Source: an uncultured Bdellovibrionales bacterium
GTDB lineage: Bacteria; Bdellovibrionota; Bdellovibrionia; Bdellovibrionales; JAMPXM01
Reading direction: 5' to 3'
NCBI GenBank assembly: GCA_937927435.1
Contig: CALBDW010000039.1
Coordinates: 1 to 22,211, forward strand
DNA: 22,211 nucleotides
The position numbers were made by a program, and so were the translations under genes. This document shows, piece after piece, positions 7,385 to 16,100 of the stretch (positions are counted from its first letter, which is position 1; the number at the start of each line of letters is the position of its first letter). The notes beneath the pieces are model-generated. The model had not been told where the DNA came from and made no database searches. It was given only the letters and a program-made list of their open reading frames with translations.

Positions 7385-8823
7385 GTCCCGTCTTGAAAAT
7401 GACTCTCGAAGAAATTGAAAAAGCGACGGGTGGGAAAACGCTTTCGCGCATGAAGACCGAGTTCTCCGGTGTCGGGACCGATACGCGGACGGATCTTGCA
7501 GGAAAAGTTTTTGTCGCCTTGAAGGGCGAAAACTTCGATGCACACGACTTCCTCGGTAAAGCGGTTGAGGCGGGTGCTGATGCCCTTATCGTGCATCGCT
7601 TGCCTCACGACGCTAGGATGGTTCTCGATAAAGTCACCGTTGTAGAAGTTCCGGATACGCTTAAGGCGTTTCAAGATCTCGGCCATTACTGGCGCCGCAA
7701 AATGCGCGCGATTGTACTCGCACTCACGGGTTCCAACGGTAAGACGACCACGAAGGAATTCGCCGCCCAAATCATCGGTTCGAGACGGAAAGTCCACAAT
7801 TCGAAAGGCAGCTTTAATAACCATTGGGGCGTGCCGATGACTTTACTTGCGCTCGATTCTTCGCACGAGGTGGCGCTCGTCGAAATGGGAATGAACCACC
7901 CGGGGGAACTCACGCGCCTATGCGAAATCGCAGATCCCGACGTGGTGGCCGTGACGATGGTTGGCCGCGGTCACCTCGAGGGTCTTGGTTCGCTTGAAGG
8001 AGTGGCCCGTGCGAAAGCGGAAATTTACGAAGCTTCGCGGGATGACGCGACTTTGATCTTCAATCTTGAAAATGAACACACCCGCCGGATGTATGAGCGC
8101 TTTCAACCCCAAGCCCGCGGCGAAGTGATCACCTTTGCTGGAACCGGAAAGCAGCCTTTCGGGATCGAGCCCGATATTTCTTTGGAAGTCGTAGCCATGG
8201 AACTTGAGTCCATGACGATTCGAGGACGGATCCGCGGCGTTTCAGGCGAGGTTTCAGTCCCGGTTTTCGGCGCGCAAAACATAACGAATCTCATGGCGGC
8301 GGCGGCGCTCGCTTTGGGCGCGGGTCTAACACCCGATGACATTTGGACGGCGTTTCCGCAGTGCCGGACGGTTTGGGGGCGCAACCAATGGGTTCGTTTG
8401 GCAAGCGGCGCACGGGCTCTATTTGATGGCTATAACGCGAACCCGGAAAGTATGCAGGCCGCCATTGAGAATTTTTCTCTCCTCAAGGTTCCAGGGCGGA
8501 AGTTCGCGATCCTTGGTGAAATGCGGGAAATGGGAAGCCATACGGCCCAAGTGCATCAGGAAATCGGGGAGCTGGCCGCCCGTGCGGGCTTCGATGGCAT
8601 TTGCTTTTTTGGCCCGAGTGGGAGCCAGTTTGCGGCTGGTCTTAAATCGGGGGGGTTTTCGAAAAGTCAATTTATTTCAGATAGTTATGAACAGGGTCTT
8701 GCTCCGCGAATGCTGCCTGTGCTAGATGGTAACGACATTGTCCTGATAAAGGGCTCGCGCGGTATGCGGCTCGAAAGAGCGCTGATGGATTTGGACCCGC
8801 TCGATTTTCAGGAAAAGAAGTAA
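7381..8823 (+). CDS. murF: UDP-MurNAc-tripeptide:D-Ala-D-Ala ligase
   Basis: MurF adds D-Ala-D-Ala to finish the UDP-MurNAc-pentapeptide. The 480-residue product has the Mur ligase ATP loop GSNGKTT at 117-123. The central domain has MGMNHPGELTRLCEIADPD and HLEGLGSLEGVARAKAEI, and the C-terminal domain has the MurF signature DGYNANPESM. All three Mur ligase domains are present and the length is normal. The ATG overlaps the murE stop in an ATGA, a typical sign of translational coupling. After the stop at 8821-8823 the operon is interrupted by a 130-base gap holding a long palindrome. Confidence 0.97.
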   Translation: MSPVLKMTLEEIEKATGGKTLSRMKTEFSGVGTDTRTDLAGKVFVALKGENFDAHDFLGKAVEAGADALIVHRLPHDARMVLDKVTVVEVPDTLKAFQDLGHYWRRKMRAIVLALTGSNGKTTTKEFAAQIIGSRRKVHNSKGSFNNHWGVPMTLLALDSSHEVALVEMGMNHPGELTRLCEIADPDVVAVTMVGRGHLEGLGSLEGVARAKAEIYEASRDDATLIFNLENEHTRRMYERFQPQARGEVITFAGTGKQPFGIEPDISLEVVAMELESMTIRGRIRGVSGEVSVPVFGAQNITNLMAAAALALGAGLTPDDIWTAFPQCRTVWGRNQWVRLASGARALFDGYNANPESMQAAIENFSLLKVPGRKFAILGEMREMGSHTAQVHQEIGELAARAGFDGICFFGPSGSQFAAGLKSGGFSKSQFISDSYEQGLAPRMLPVLDGNDIVLIKGSRGMRLERALMDLDPLDFQEKK

Positions 8824-8824
8824 T

Positions 8825-8917
8825 AACTGGCTCACAATCGTGGGGATGAACCATTAACGTTCAAAAAGCGACGTGATATCCGTCACTTGGCGTCATCACC
8901 ACGGAAGTGAGCCAGTT
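8825..8917. repeat. Long imperfect palindrome between murF and mraY
   Basis: Outer arms AACTGGCTCAC (8825-8835) and GTGAGCCAGTT (8907-8917) are perfect complements. Middle arms CGTGGGGATGA (8839-8849) and TCATCACCACG (8893-8903) pair at 10 of 11 positions. Inner arms AAGCGACG (8866-8873) and CGTCACTT (8881-8888) pair at 7 of 8 around a TGATATC loop. The result is one 93-base stem with internal loops that starts two bases after the murF stop. No T-run follows, so a standard intrinsic terminator is unlikely. It could be a small palindromic mobile unit, an RNA processing site, or an attenuator before mraY. Confidence 0.8.
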
Positions 8918-8953
8918 TAAAAGAAGTAAACGTCAGAAAGAGAACCAAACGCG

Positions 8954-10030
8954 ATGCTGTACAACTGGCTTGTCTCGCTCTCTTCGGAGATTTCGGCGCT
9001 TAACGTTTTCCGTTACATAACTTTTCGAACCTTCGTCTCTTTTTTCACGGCATTTTTCATCTGCTGGCTGTTCGGTCCTCACTTTATTCGCCGGCTCCAG
9101 TCGCGGCAAATCGGCCAGACGATCCGTGACGATGGTCCGCAGGCGCATAAAAAGAAAGCCGGAACTCCGACAATGGGCGGAGGTTTGATCCTCATCGGGT
9201 TCGTTATGCCTGCGCTTTTGTGGATTAATCTGCTTGATCCCCTGGTGTGGGCGGTTTTGGCGATCACGATTGGATTTGGTTACATTGGTTACGTCGATGA
9301 TTCGCTCAAGGTAACGAAAAAAAATACCAAGGGGCTGCCAGGACGCTTGCGTTTGATCGCGGAATTCGCGATTTCAGCAGCCGTGGTCGGCGTACTTATC
9401 CACAGGTTCGATTTCCCAACGGAGATCCATATTCCCTTCTTTAAGAACGCGGCGATCGATATCGGCTGGTGGTATATCGCGTTTGCGTCACTGGTGATCG
9501 TCGGTTGCGCCAATGCCGTGAATCTGACGGATGGCCTCGACGGGCTCGCAATTGTGCCGGTGATCATCAGCGCGGGGACGCTCGGGATCTTCGCCTACGT
9601 TGCCGGCCATTCCCATATCGCGAGCTACCTGCAGATCCCCTACATCCGCGGGGCTGCGGAACTAACGCCTTTGGCCGGCGCGATGGTCGCGGCGGGACTT
9701 GGGTTCCTTTGGTACAACGCTTATCCCGCGCAGGTCTTCATGGGGGACGTTGGGAGCCTCTCGATCGGTGGCTTCGTCGGAATCCTGGCCGTATTGACCA
9801 AGAACGAACTGGTTCTCTTGGTTTTGGGCGGCGTCTTCGTCATCGAAGCGCTTTCGGTGATCACGCAAGTCGCTTCTTTCAAACTGACGGGCCGTCGCGT
9901 TTTTAAAATGGCTCCGATTCATCATCACTTTGAACTCAAAGGGCTCACGGAAACCAAGATCATTGTTCGATTCTGGATCATTTCGATCCTGCTCGCGATC
10001 TTGAGCCTCAGCACGTTGAAATTGAGGTGA
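8954..10030 (+). CDS. mraY: Phospho-MurNAc-pentapeptide transferase (lipid I synthase)
   Basis: MraY is a multi-pass inner membrane enzyme that moves phospho-MurNAc-pentapeptide onto undecaprenyl phosphate. The 358-residue protein has the family marks in order: TPTMGGG, the aspartate pair D115-D116 in YVDDSLKV, NAVNLTDGLDGL, FMGDVGSLS with D265, and HHHFELKG near the C-terminus. These aspartates correspond to the essential ones in E. coli MraY. About ten hydrophobic segments are visible. The ATG at 8954 has only a loose purine stretch upstream (AGAAAGAGAA). It follows the murF palindrome, so its expression may be set by that structure, and it ends four bases before murD. Confidence 0.97.
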   Translation: MLYNWLVSLSSEISALNVFRYITFRTFVSFFTAFFICWLFGPHFIRRLQSRQIGQTIRDDGPQAHKKKAGTPTMGGGLILIGFVMPALLWINLLDPLVWAVLAITIGFGYIGYVDDSLKVTKKNTKGLPGRLRLIAEFAISAAVVGVLIHRFDFPTEIHIPFFKNAAIDIGWWYIAFASLVIVGCANAVNLTDGLDGLAIVPVIISAGTLGIFAYVAGHSHIASYLQIPYIRGAAELTPLAGAMVAAGLGFLWYNAYPAQVFMGDVGSLSIGGFVGILAVLTKNELVLLVLGGVFVIEALSVITQVASFKLTGRRVFKMAPIHHHFELKGLTETKIIVRFWIISILLAILSLSTLKLR

Positions 10031-10034
10031 AGGC

Positions 10035-11453
10035 ATGACTCCAATCAATGATGTCAAAGATCTTAAAGATAAGCGGATTCTGGTTGTCGGGCTTGCTCGC
10101 AGCGGCGTTTCGATGGTGCATTTCCTTGTGGAAAACGGCGCTCAAGTGACCGTGAGCGATCACAAGTCGAAAGCGGAACTTGCGACGTCACTCGAACAGA
10201 TCGAGGGTCTGAACGTTCAGCTCGATCTCGGCGGCCACTCGCCGAAAACGTTCGTGAACCAGGACCTCATCATTTTGAGCCCCGGTGTTCCGCCGAACCT
10301 GAAGATCTTCGATTACGCGCGCTCGAACGGCGTGCAAGTGACCGGTGAATTCGAGTTCGCGACGTGGTTCATTAAGGAGCCGATCATCGCCGTCACGGGT
10401 ACGAACGGAAAGTCGACGACGTGTAAATTGACCGAGCTTTTCCTCAAAGAAAGCGGCGTGAACGTGTGGTTGGGCGGTAACTTCGGCGAACCGCTCATCG
10501 AATACCTGCGCGTGCAACAAAGGCTCGAGGCGGAAGGCAAGCCGAAGTATCAAGTCGTCGTGGCGGAAGTCTCGAGTTTCCAGCTCGAGCATTGCGAGCG
10601 TTTCAACCCGCAAAACATCGTTTTCATGAACTTGGCCGAAAACCACCAAGACCGTTACCGCTCGATGGAAGATTACGTGAACGCGAAGCGCCGTATCTTC
10701 CAGAACACGAACCAAGGTACGACGTCGATCCTGAACGCCGACGACAACGCGGTCGTGGAACTCGCGCGCGATCCGGCCGTTCAGCGCGGTCGCATCTTCT
10801 ACTTCTCGCGCAAGCCTCAGCTTGAGCCGCAAATCATGACCATCGGCGGCGCTGTGTGCATTAAGGACGAGATCCGCGTCCGTACGGGACCGGAAATCGA
10901 GTACTACACGGTCCGTAACATGAAGATGCGCGGTAAGCACTCGATCGAAAACGTCATGGCGGCAACGCTCGCGGCCCGCGAACACGGCGCGAAACACGAT
11001 GCGATTCAAAAGGTCATCGACGAGTTCCCGGGCATGCCGCACCGGCTTGAGTACGTTCGCCGCGTCGGTGGAGTTGAGTTCTATAACGACTCGAAAGCGA
11101 CGAACGTGCATGCGGTCCACCGTGCCCTCGATGCGTTTGACGAAAACGTCATTCTCATTATGGGTGGAAAGGACACGAACCTGAGCTACGAGTCGCTCCG
11201 TGACGTTGTCCGCCGGAAGGTGAAAAACTTGATCCTGGTCGGTGAGGTCAAAGAACGGATCAACCGCGATATCGGTGATTATTCGGAGACCTTCCTCATT
11301 GGGACGTTTGAGGAAGCCGTTTTGATCGCCTACCAGAAATCGCGGATCGGCGACATCGTCTTGCTTTCGCCGGGCGCTTCGAGCTTCGACATGTTCGATA
11401 GCTACGAAGAGCGGGGTAACTACTTCAAGGAGCTTGTCCGCCGCTTCAAGTAA
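10035..11453 (+). CDS. murD: UDP-MurNAc-L-Ala:D-glutamate ligase
   Basis: MurD adds D-Glu as the second residue of the stem peptide. The 472-residue product has an N-terminal nucleotide fold (ILVVGLARSGVS), the ATP loop GTNGKST at 122-127 onward, the middle-domain pattern VAEVSSFQLEH and NLAENHQDRY, and the C-terminal FYNDSKATN and GGKDTNL motifs that identify MurD. The ATG at 10035 lies four bases after the mraY stop, and the GAGGTGAAGG run over that stop serves as ribosome site. Codon choice looks more strongly C- and G-ending than in flanking genes, which may reflect selection; this was judged by eye only. A hairpin follows the stop. Confidence 0.97.
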   Translation: MTPINDVKDLKDKRILVVGLARSGVSMVHFLVENGAQVTVSDHKSKAELATSLEQIEGLNVQLDLGGHSPKTFVNQDLIILSPGVPPNLKIFDYARSNGVQVTGEFEFATWFIKEPIIAVTGTNGKSTTCKLTELFLKESGVNVWLGGNFGEPLIEYLRVQQRLEAEGKPKYQVVVAEVSSFQLEHCERFNPQNIVFMNLAENHQDRYRSMEDYVNAKRRIFQNTNQGTTSILNADDNAVVELARDPAVQRGRIFYFSRKPQLEPQIMTIGGAVCIKDEIRVRTGPEIEYYTVRNMKMRGKHSIENVMAATLAAREHGAKHDAIQKVIDEFPGMPHRLEYVRRVGGVEFYNDSKATNVHAVHRALDAFDENVILIMGGKDTNLSYESLRDVVRRKVKNLILVGEVKERINRDIGDYSETFLIGTFEEAVLIAYQKSRIGDIVLLSPGASSFDMFDSYEERGNYFKELVRRFK

Positions 11454-11478
11454 GGAGACGGTTTTCCGCTGCTGATGT

Positions 11479-11517
11479 TCCGGCGAGTCACACCCTAAAA
11501 AGTTGTGGCTCGTCGGA
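11479..11517 (+). other. 14-bp stem-loop between murD and ftsW
   Basis: Bases 11479-11492 (TCCGGCGAGTCACA) and 11504-11517 (TGTGGCTCGTCGGA) pair over 14 positions in RNA if two G-U pairs are allowed, with an 11-base loop. No T-tract follows, so it is not a textbook intrinsic terminator. The 159-base gap it sits in separates murD from ftsW. A transcript end, a processing site or an mRNA 3' stabiliser are all possible. Confidence 0.6.
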
Positions 11518-11599
11518 GTCCTGGTCGCCCGCTCTTCTCACGTCCAAGACAAGAGTCCGGCTCGTAAAAGACGGCTCCCAATAACGAAATCGCTCCTTC

Positions 11600-11605
11600 T
11601 ATAAT
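11600..11605 (+). promoter_or_regulatory. Putative ftsW -10 box, seven bases before the ATG
   Basis: A perfect TATAAT lies at 11600-11605, with seven bases between it and the ftsW ATG at 11613. If it works as a -10 element, transcription would begin at or next to the A of the ATG, giving a leaderless mRNA. This fits the lack of any Shine-Dalgarno sequence before the ATG. No good -35 hexamer is seen at 16-18 bases spacing. The same geometry occurs at ftsQ. Confidence 0.5.
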
Positions 11606-11612
11606 TGATCAC

Positions 11613-12710
11613 ATGACTCGTTTAGATCGCGGCCTTTTGTTGGCCGTTTTCGCATTTCTCGGGATCGGACTCGTCCAAGTCTATAGCTCCAGCTTCATGT
11701 TCGCGATCGAATCGCGCGGTGACGGGCTCTACTTTTTCAAACGCCAACTCCTTTTTACCGGAATCGGGGTAGCGGTTCTCCTTCTGACGGCTTCCATTCC
11801 GTTCCGATGGATCGAAAAGTTCGGCTGGTGGCTCTGGCTGGTCGCGGCCGCGGGAATCGCGGCGACTTTGATCCCCGGGCTCGGCGTGAAGGCGGGAGGA
11901 GCCGCGCGCTGGTTGCATGTGCCGGGGGGCGTGGTGGAGCCGTGTGAGTTCTTGAAGATCGCGCTCTCGCTTCTTCTAGCGACCTACTTCTCGCGCCGGT
12001 CCGAGATCCTCGGGACGTATGAGTTTCCCGTGCGCACGCTTTTATTTCTCGTGCCGATCTTCCTTCTTCTGAAACAGCCCGACTTCGGGACGTTCGTCAT
12101 TTGTTTGGCTGTTTTCGTGGGAATCCTGTTCGCGTTCGGTTTGAAGTGGCGCTATCTCATCGGCGCGGGCTTGGTCGCGGCTCCGGCGTTTTACTTTTTG
12201 GTCATGCGCGTTCCGTACCGGCGCGCGCGGATCGCTGCCTTCCTTGATCCTTGGTCCGATCCCGAACAGAAAGGCTTCCAAGTCATTCAGAGCATGCTCA
12301 GTTTCCAAAGCGGCGGCCTGACCGGCGTCGGCCTGGGTGAAGGACAGGGCAAGCTGTTCTTCCTTCCTGAAGCCCATACCGACTTCACTTTAGCTGTCTT
12401 GGGCGAAGAGATGGGCTTCATCGGGATTTTCGCCGTTTTGGCTCTCTACGGTTATCTCGTTTTCCGCGGCCTGCAGCTCGCGAACCGGACGGAGAATCTG
12501 TTTGCGAAAGTGCTCGCGCTCGGCTTGAGCCTGACGTTCGCGCTTTCTGTTTTCATTAACGCCGGCGTCGTCATGGGAATGCTTCCGACCAAGGGCCTGA
12601 CGCTGCCTTTTCTCTCCTCAGGTGGAAGTTCGCTGATCGCGACTTGTTTGCTGTTCGGGTTGCTCTTGAATATTGAACGTTCGGATAAGGTTCTTCATGG
12701 CAGGAGATAA
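11613..12710 (+). CDS. ftsW: SEDS peptidoglycan glycosyltransferase FtsW
   Basis: FtsW polymerises lipid II at the septum together with its partner penicillin-binding protein. The 365-residue, many-pass protein shows the SEDS motifs in order: VYSSS in the first helix, GAARWL, FLDPWSDPEQKGFQ..QS, GLGEGQGKLFFLPEAHTDF with the conserved Asp at 257, GVVMGMLPTKGLTLPFLSSGGSS, and a short tail. FtsW is chosen over RodA from its place between murD and murG. The normally near-invariant QPSE after the ARW motif reads EPCE here. There is no Shine-Dalgarno, and a TATAAT lies seven bases upstream. The end overlaps the murG start by 14 bases. ftsI, its usual partner, is not in the window. Confidence 0.95.
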   Translation: MTRLDRGLLLAVFAFLGIGLVQVYSSSFMFAIESRGDGLYFFKRQLLFTGIGVAVLLLTASIPFRWIEKFGWWLWLVAAAGIAATLIPGLGVKAGGAARWLHVPGGVVEPCEFLKIALSLLLATYFSRRSEILGTYEFPVRTLLFLVPIFLLLKQPDFGTFVICLAVFVGILFAFGLKWRYLIGAGLVAAPAFYFLVMRVPYRRARIAAFLDPWSDPEQKGFQVIQSMLSFQSGGLTGVGLGEGQGKLFFLPEAHTDFTLAVLGEEMGFIGIFAVLALYGYLVFRGLQLANRTENLFAKVLALGLSLTFALSVFINAGVVMGMLPTKGLTLPFLSSGGSSLIATCLLFGLLLNIERSDKVLHGRR

Positions 12711-13794
12711 AAAACGAACGGTTATTATCGCCGGCGGAGGAACGGGCGGGCACATCTATCCCGGTATTGCGGTCGCAAGAACTCTGGAAGCCCGGCATCC
12801 CGACATCAAAGTTCATTTCGTCGGGGCTCGTGGCGGGTTGGAGGAGAAGATTGTCCCGCGCGAAGGTTTTCCGCTCCATCTGGTTCCCGTCGGCCGCCTT
12901 CACAAGAGTGTGGGATTTAAAACTCAACTGATCACACTTCTGACTCTGCCGCTTGCGTTCTTTTCGGCGCTTAGAATTCTTCTTCAGTTGCGTCCGGTCG
13001 CGGTTCTCGGCGTCGGAGGATTTGCGTCGGGCCCGATGCTTTTTGTGGCGGCACTTTTCGGTTATCGGACCGTGATCTGGGAGCCAAACGCGTATCCGGG
13101 AATGACAAATCGCTGGCTGGCCCGCATGGTTGATGAATGTCTGCTTGTTTTTGAGGCGGCGGGTCGCCATTTGCGGGCGAAAAAGACGACGGCGGCGGGA
13201 TTGCCCGTAAGGGCGGCCATGAAACCCAAGCCTCGGAATAATGATCCGTCGCGGCCGCTTCGTATTCTCGTTTTCGGCGGCAGCCAAGGCGCCCGGTTTA
13301 TCAATACGCTTGTTTACGAAAGCCTTACAGTCGGCGGCTGGCTGGAGGGGGTCGAGGTTGTTCACCAAACAGGCGCGCTCGATTATCCGCGTTTAAAGGA
13401 GCTTTACGCGGGGGCTCCTTCGTCTTTTCAGGTCTTCGAATATCTCCATGATATGGACGAGCGCTATGGTTGGGCGGATCTCGTTGTGTGTCGCGCCGGA
13501 GCCAGTACAGTTGCTGAAATTTGTGCTTGCCAGAAGGCGGCCATTTTCATTCCATTGCCGACCGCGGCCGATGATCATCAGCGTAAAAACGCGGAAGTCC
13601 TCGCCGATGCTGACGCGGCGATGATGTTCTTGCAATCTGAGCTGACTCCGAGCAGGTTTCGGGAAGTGTTGATCGGCTTTCGCGACGATCGCTCGAAAAT
13701 CAGGCGAATGGAAGAAAACGTGAAGCGCTTTCAGTTTCCGAACGCGGCCGAAAAGATCGTCGATCGGCTTTTGGACGAAGGCGCGGGGAATTAA
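12697..13794 (+). CDS. murG: Lipid II synthase (UDP-GlcNAc transferase)
   Basis: MurG adds GlcNAc to lipid I on the inner face of the membrane. From the ATG at 12697 the protein has 365 residues. It has the glycine-rich lipid-binding loop GGGTGGH at 13-19, a second glycine loop GGSQGA at 194-199, and the UDP-GlcNAc site RAGASTVAEI followed by LPTAADDHQRKNAE. These are the hallmarks of family GT28 MurG. The ATG has AAGG six bases upstream, inside the ftsW end. An upstream in-frame TTG (12673) would add eight residues without support. The hydrophobic patch between the domains agrees with peripheral membrane binding. murC follows after three bases. Confidence 0.97.
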   Translation: MAGDKKRTVIIAGGGTGGHIYPGIAVARTLEARHPDIKVHFVGARGGLEEKIVPREGFPLHLVPVGRLHKSVGFKTQLITLLTLPLAFFSALRILLQLRPVAVLGVGGFASGPMLFVAALFGYRTVIWEPNAYPGMTNRWLARMVDECLLVFEAAGRHLRAKKTTAAGLPVRAAMKPKPRNNDPSRPLRILVFGGSQGARFINTLVYESLTVGGWLEGVEVVHQTGALDYPRLKELYAGAPSSFQVFEYLHDMDERYGWADLVVCRAGASTVAEICACQKAAIFIPLPTAADDHQRKNAEVLADADAAMMFLQSELTPSRFREVLIGFRDDRSKIRRMEENVKRFQFPNAAEKIVDRLLDEGAGN

Positions 13795-13797
13795 TAG

Positions 13798-15168
13798 ATG
13801 ATAAGACTGGCGAAGGCCCGGGTTCATTTTATCGGTATCGGCGGCATCGGAATGTGCGGGCTGGCCGAACTTCTTCATAATATGGGCGGCCGGGTATCCG
13901 GGAGCGACATGGCCGAGAACGCCCAGACGCAACGACTGCGTTCGATGGGGATTGACGTGCGTATCGGACATGATCCCGAGAACGTGCGGAACGCCGAGGT
14001 CGTGGTTTATTCAAGCGCAGTGCGGGCGGAAAATCCTGAATTCCGCGAGGCCCGGCGTTTGAAGATTCCGTTGATCCCGCGAGCGGAAGCGCTGGCGGAA
14101 ATCATGCGTTTGAAAAGAGGAATCGCCGTCGCGGGTTCGCATGGAAAAACCACGACGACGTCCATGACGGCGTCGGTTTTCTTGCGTGCCAACGCGCAGC
14201 CGACGATTGTGGTCGGTGGCCGTCTCGATCTGATCAAGTCGACGGCTCTTTTGGGCCAAGGTGATTGGCTGATCGCCGAGGCTGATGAAAGTGATGGAAG
14301 CTTCCTCCGTCTTTCGCCGGAAATCGCGATCATCACCAATATCGATTCGGATCATCTCGATCATTACGGGACCGTCGCGAACTTGAAGAGGGCGTTTTTA
14401 GACTTTGCGACGCGCATCCCGTTTTACGGGTTGGCGATCGTTTGCGGAGACGATCCTCTGGCTCGCGAGACGTTCCACGACTTCGGGAAACGCATTCTGT
14501 TTTACGGCTTTAACGAGGGAAACGATCTCCGGATCGAAGGCACGAAGGACACGTATCGGATGTATCGGGAGGGCGTGCTGCTTGGTGAATACCTGTTGCA
14601 GCTTCCGGGACGCCACAACGCTTTGAATGCCGCCGCCGCGATCGCGGCGGGAATGGAAGCCGGTATTCCATTTGCGACATGTGCCGAAGGGATCGCGGCC
14701 TTTGACGGAGTGGACCGCCGTTTTCACTACAAAGGCACGAAAGCGGGCGTTGATGTTTATGACGATTACGCCCACCATCCCACGGAAATTATGGCGGTGC
14801 TCGCGGCGTTTAAGGAAAAGTTTCCCGATCGCCGTCTTGTCGTCGTTTTCCAGCCGCACCGTTATTCGCGCTCGCTCCTTTGTTGGGAGCAGTTCCTGAC
14901 GTCTCTCAAAGACGCCAACCGGATTTTCATCTGCGATATCTATGCGGCGGGCGAAGATCCCATCGCGGGAATTCATTCTAAGCGACTTGCCTCCGAAATG
15001 GCGGCCAAGTTGGGCGATGCCGTGCGTGTTGATTATTTGTCGAATGAAACCGACCGGGTGGCGGTTCTGCATAGCGAAGTGAAGAGCGGCGACGTCCTGA
15101 TCACGCTCGGCGCCGGCGACGTGTACAAATTGGGAATGCAATTCTTAAGCGGCGAGGTCGGTCGGTGA
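13798..15168 (+). CDS. murC: UDP-MurNAc:L-alanine ligase
   Basis: MurC adds the first amino acid (L-Ala) to UDP-MurNAc. The 456-residue product has the N-terminal HFIGIGGIGMCGLAELL fold, the MurC-type ATP loop GSHGKTT at 113-119 (His where the other Mur ligases have Asn), EADESDGSF, NIDSDHLDHYG, and the C-terminal YDDYAHHPTEI and FQPHRYSR motifs. It ends at the normal length, without the Mpl or Ddl extension seen in some MurC fusions. The ATG at 13798 follows the murG TAA and an adjacent TAG, with GGGGA eight bases upstream. The stop overlaps the murB GTG in a GTGA. Confidence 0.97.
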   Translation: MIRLAKARVHFIGIGGIGMCGLAELLHNMGGRVSGSDMAENAQTQRLRSMGIDVRIGHDPENVRNAEVVVYSSAVRAENPEFREARRLKIPLIPRAEALAEIMRLKRGIAVAGSHGKTTTTSMTASVFLRANAQPTIVVGGRLDLIKSTALLGQGDWLIAEADESDGSFLRLSPEIAIITNIDSDHLDHYGTVANLKRAFLDFATRIPFYGLAIVCGDDPLARETFHDFGKRILFYGFNEGNDLRIEGTKDTYRMYREGVLLGEYLLQLPGRHNALNAAAAIAAGMEAGIPFATCAEGIAAFDGVDRRFHYKGTKAGVDVYDDYAHHPTEIMAVLAAFKEKFPDRRLVVVFQPHRYSRSLLCWEQFLTSLKDANRIFICDIYAAGEDPIAGIHSKRLASEMAAKLGDAVRVDYLSNETDRVAVLHSEVKSGDVLITLGAGDVYKLGMQFLSGEVGR

Positions 15169-16079
15169 GCGACTTGCAGCCCAAGATCGAACGGAATGTG
15201 AAGCTTGCGCCGTTGACCTCGTGGCTTGTCGGCGGTCCTGCGGAGTACTTCACGGAGCCTCGCGATCTCGACGAATTGAAGGCGGCTTTGGCTTGGGCTA
15301 AGCGTGAACATCAGGAAGTGACCGTTATCTCAGGCGGCACGAATGTTCTTGTTTCCGACCAAGGTGTACGCGGTCTCGTCATTTCTTTGCGGAAAATGGC
15401 GTCGTTAGAGGTGCGCGAAGAAAACGGGCGCCTCGTTATCGAATGTCTCGCGGGTACGTCGAAGTCGGAGTTGCTCAAGACGTTCTTGAAGTATCGCTTG
15501 GAACCGGCGCTTTTTTTGGCGGGGTTACCCGGCGATGTCGGTGGCGGCGTTGTGATGAACGCCGGAATCAGTGAGCAGTGGAAGCCGCGTGAGTTCGTTG
15601 AGATCGTAGATTGGATCGAGGTCATGCGCTGGTGCGAGGAGGAGCAGCGGTTCGGCCTTGTTCGCTTTGCGAAAGACGAGCTTAATTGGAGTTACCGGCA
15701 TTGCGAGGGATGGCGCCCCGGGATCATCGCACGCGTTGGGATTTCCTGGCCCCATGAACCTCAAGCCGACATTCTTGCGTGCGTGAAACAGGCGAACCAA
15801 ACCCGTTTGACGAAACAACCTTTGGACCTTCCCAGTTGCGGTTCCGTCTTTATCAATCCACCAGGACATAAGTCGGGACGCCTGATCGAAGAATGCGGCT
15901 TGAAGGGGTTTACGGTCGGCGGCGCGCAGATTTCCACGAAACATGCGAACTTTATCGTGAACCTGGGGGGAGCAACAGCCTCCGACATCAGTCGCGTGAT
16001 CGATCACGCACGGGAAACCGTAAAAGCGCGAACCGGGATCGAACTCAAAACCGAAGTGATTCGGCTCGGTGTCTGGTGA
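15165..16079 (+). CDS. murB: UDP-N-acetylenolpyruvoylglucosamine reductase, type II
   Basis: MurB is an FAD enzyme that reduces UDP-GlcNAc-enolpyruvate with NADPH to UDP-MurNAc. The 304-residue protein has VISGGTNVLVSD (FAD pyrophosphate site), LAGLPGDVGGGVVMNAG, SYR with the catalytic-region Arg, PSCGSVFINP with the proton-donor Ser, GLKGFTVGGAQISTKHANFIVN, and the C-terminal LKTEVIRLG with the conserved Glu. The short form without the extra E. coli loop marks type II. PSCG replaces the common PSAG. The GTG start overlaps the murC stop, with GGCGAGG seven bases upstream. The gene after it is not ddl, as is common in other clusters, but a set of unrecognised genes. Confidence 0.96.
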   Translation: MSDLQPKIERNVKLAPLTSWLVGGPAEYFTEPRDLDELKAALAWAKREHQEVTVISGGTNVLVSDQGVRGLVISLRKMASLEVREENGRLVIECLAGTSKSELLKTFLKYRLEPALFLAGLPGDVGGGVVMNAGISEQWKPREFVEIVDWIEVMRWCEEEQRFGLVRFAKDELNWSYRHCEGWRPGIIARVGISWPHEPQADILACVKQANQTRLTKQPLDLPSCGSVFINPPGHKSGRLIEECGLKGFTVGGAQISTKHANFIVNLGGATASDISRVIDHARETVKARTGIELKTEVIRLGVW

Positions 16080-16100
16080 GTCCGATTCTCAAATTGAGAC

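Noticed and set aside
10188..11120. Minus-strand open frame of 310 codons opposite murD
   Set aside because: It lies wholly inside murD, which has all its motifs. The translation is low-complexity, rich in Arg, His, Val and Leu with no recognisable domain, as expected from GC-biased codons read in reverse.
14398..15141. Minus-strand open frame of 247 codons opposite murC
   Set aside because: It lies entirely within a well-supported murC and has no independent support.
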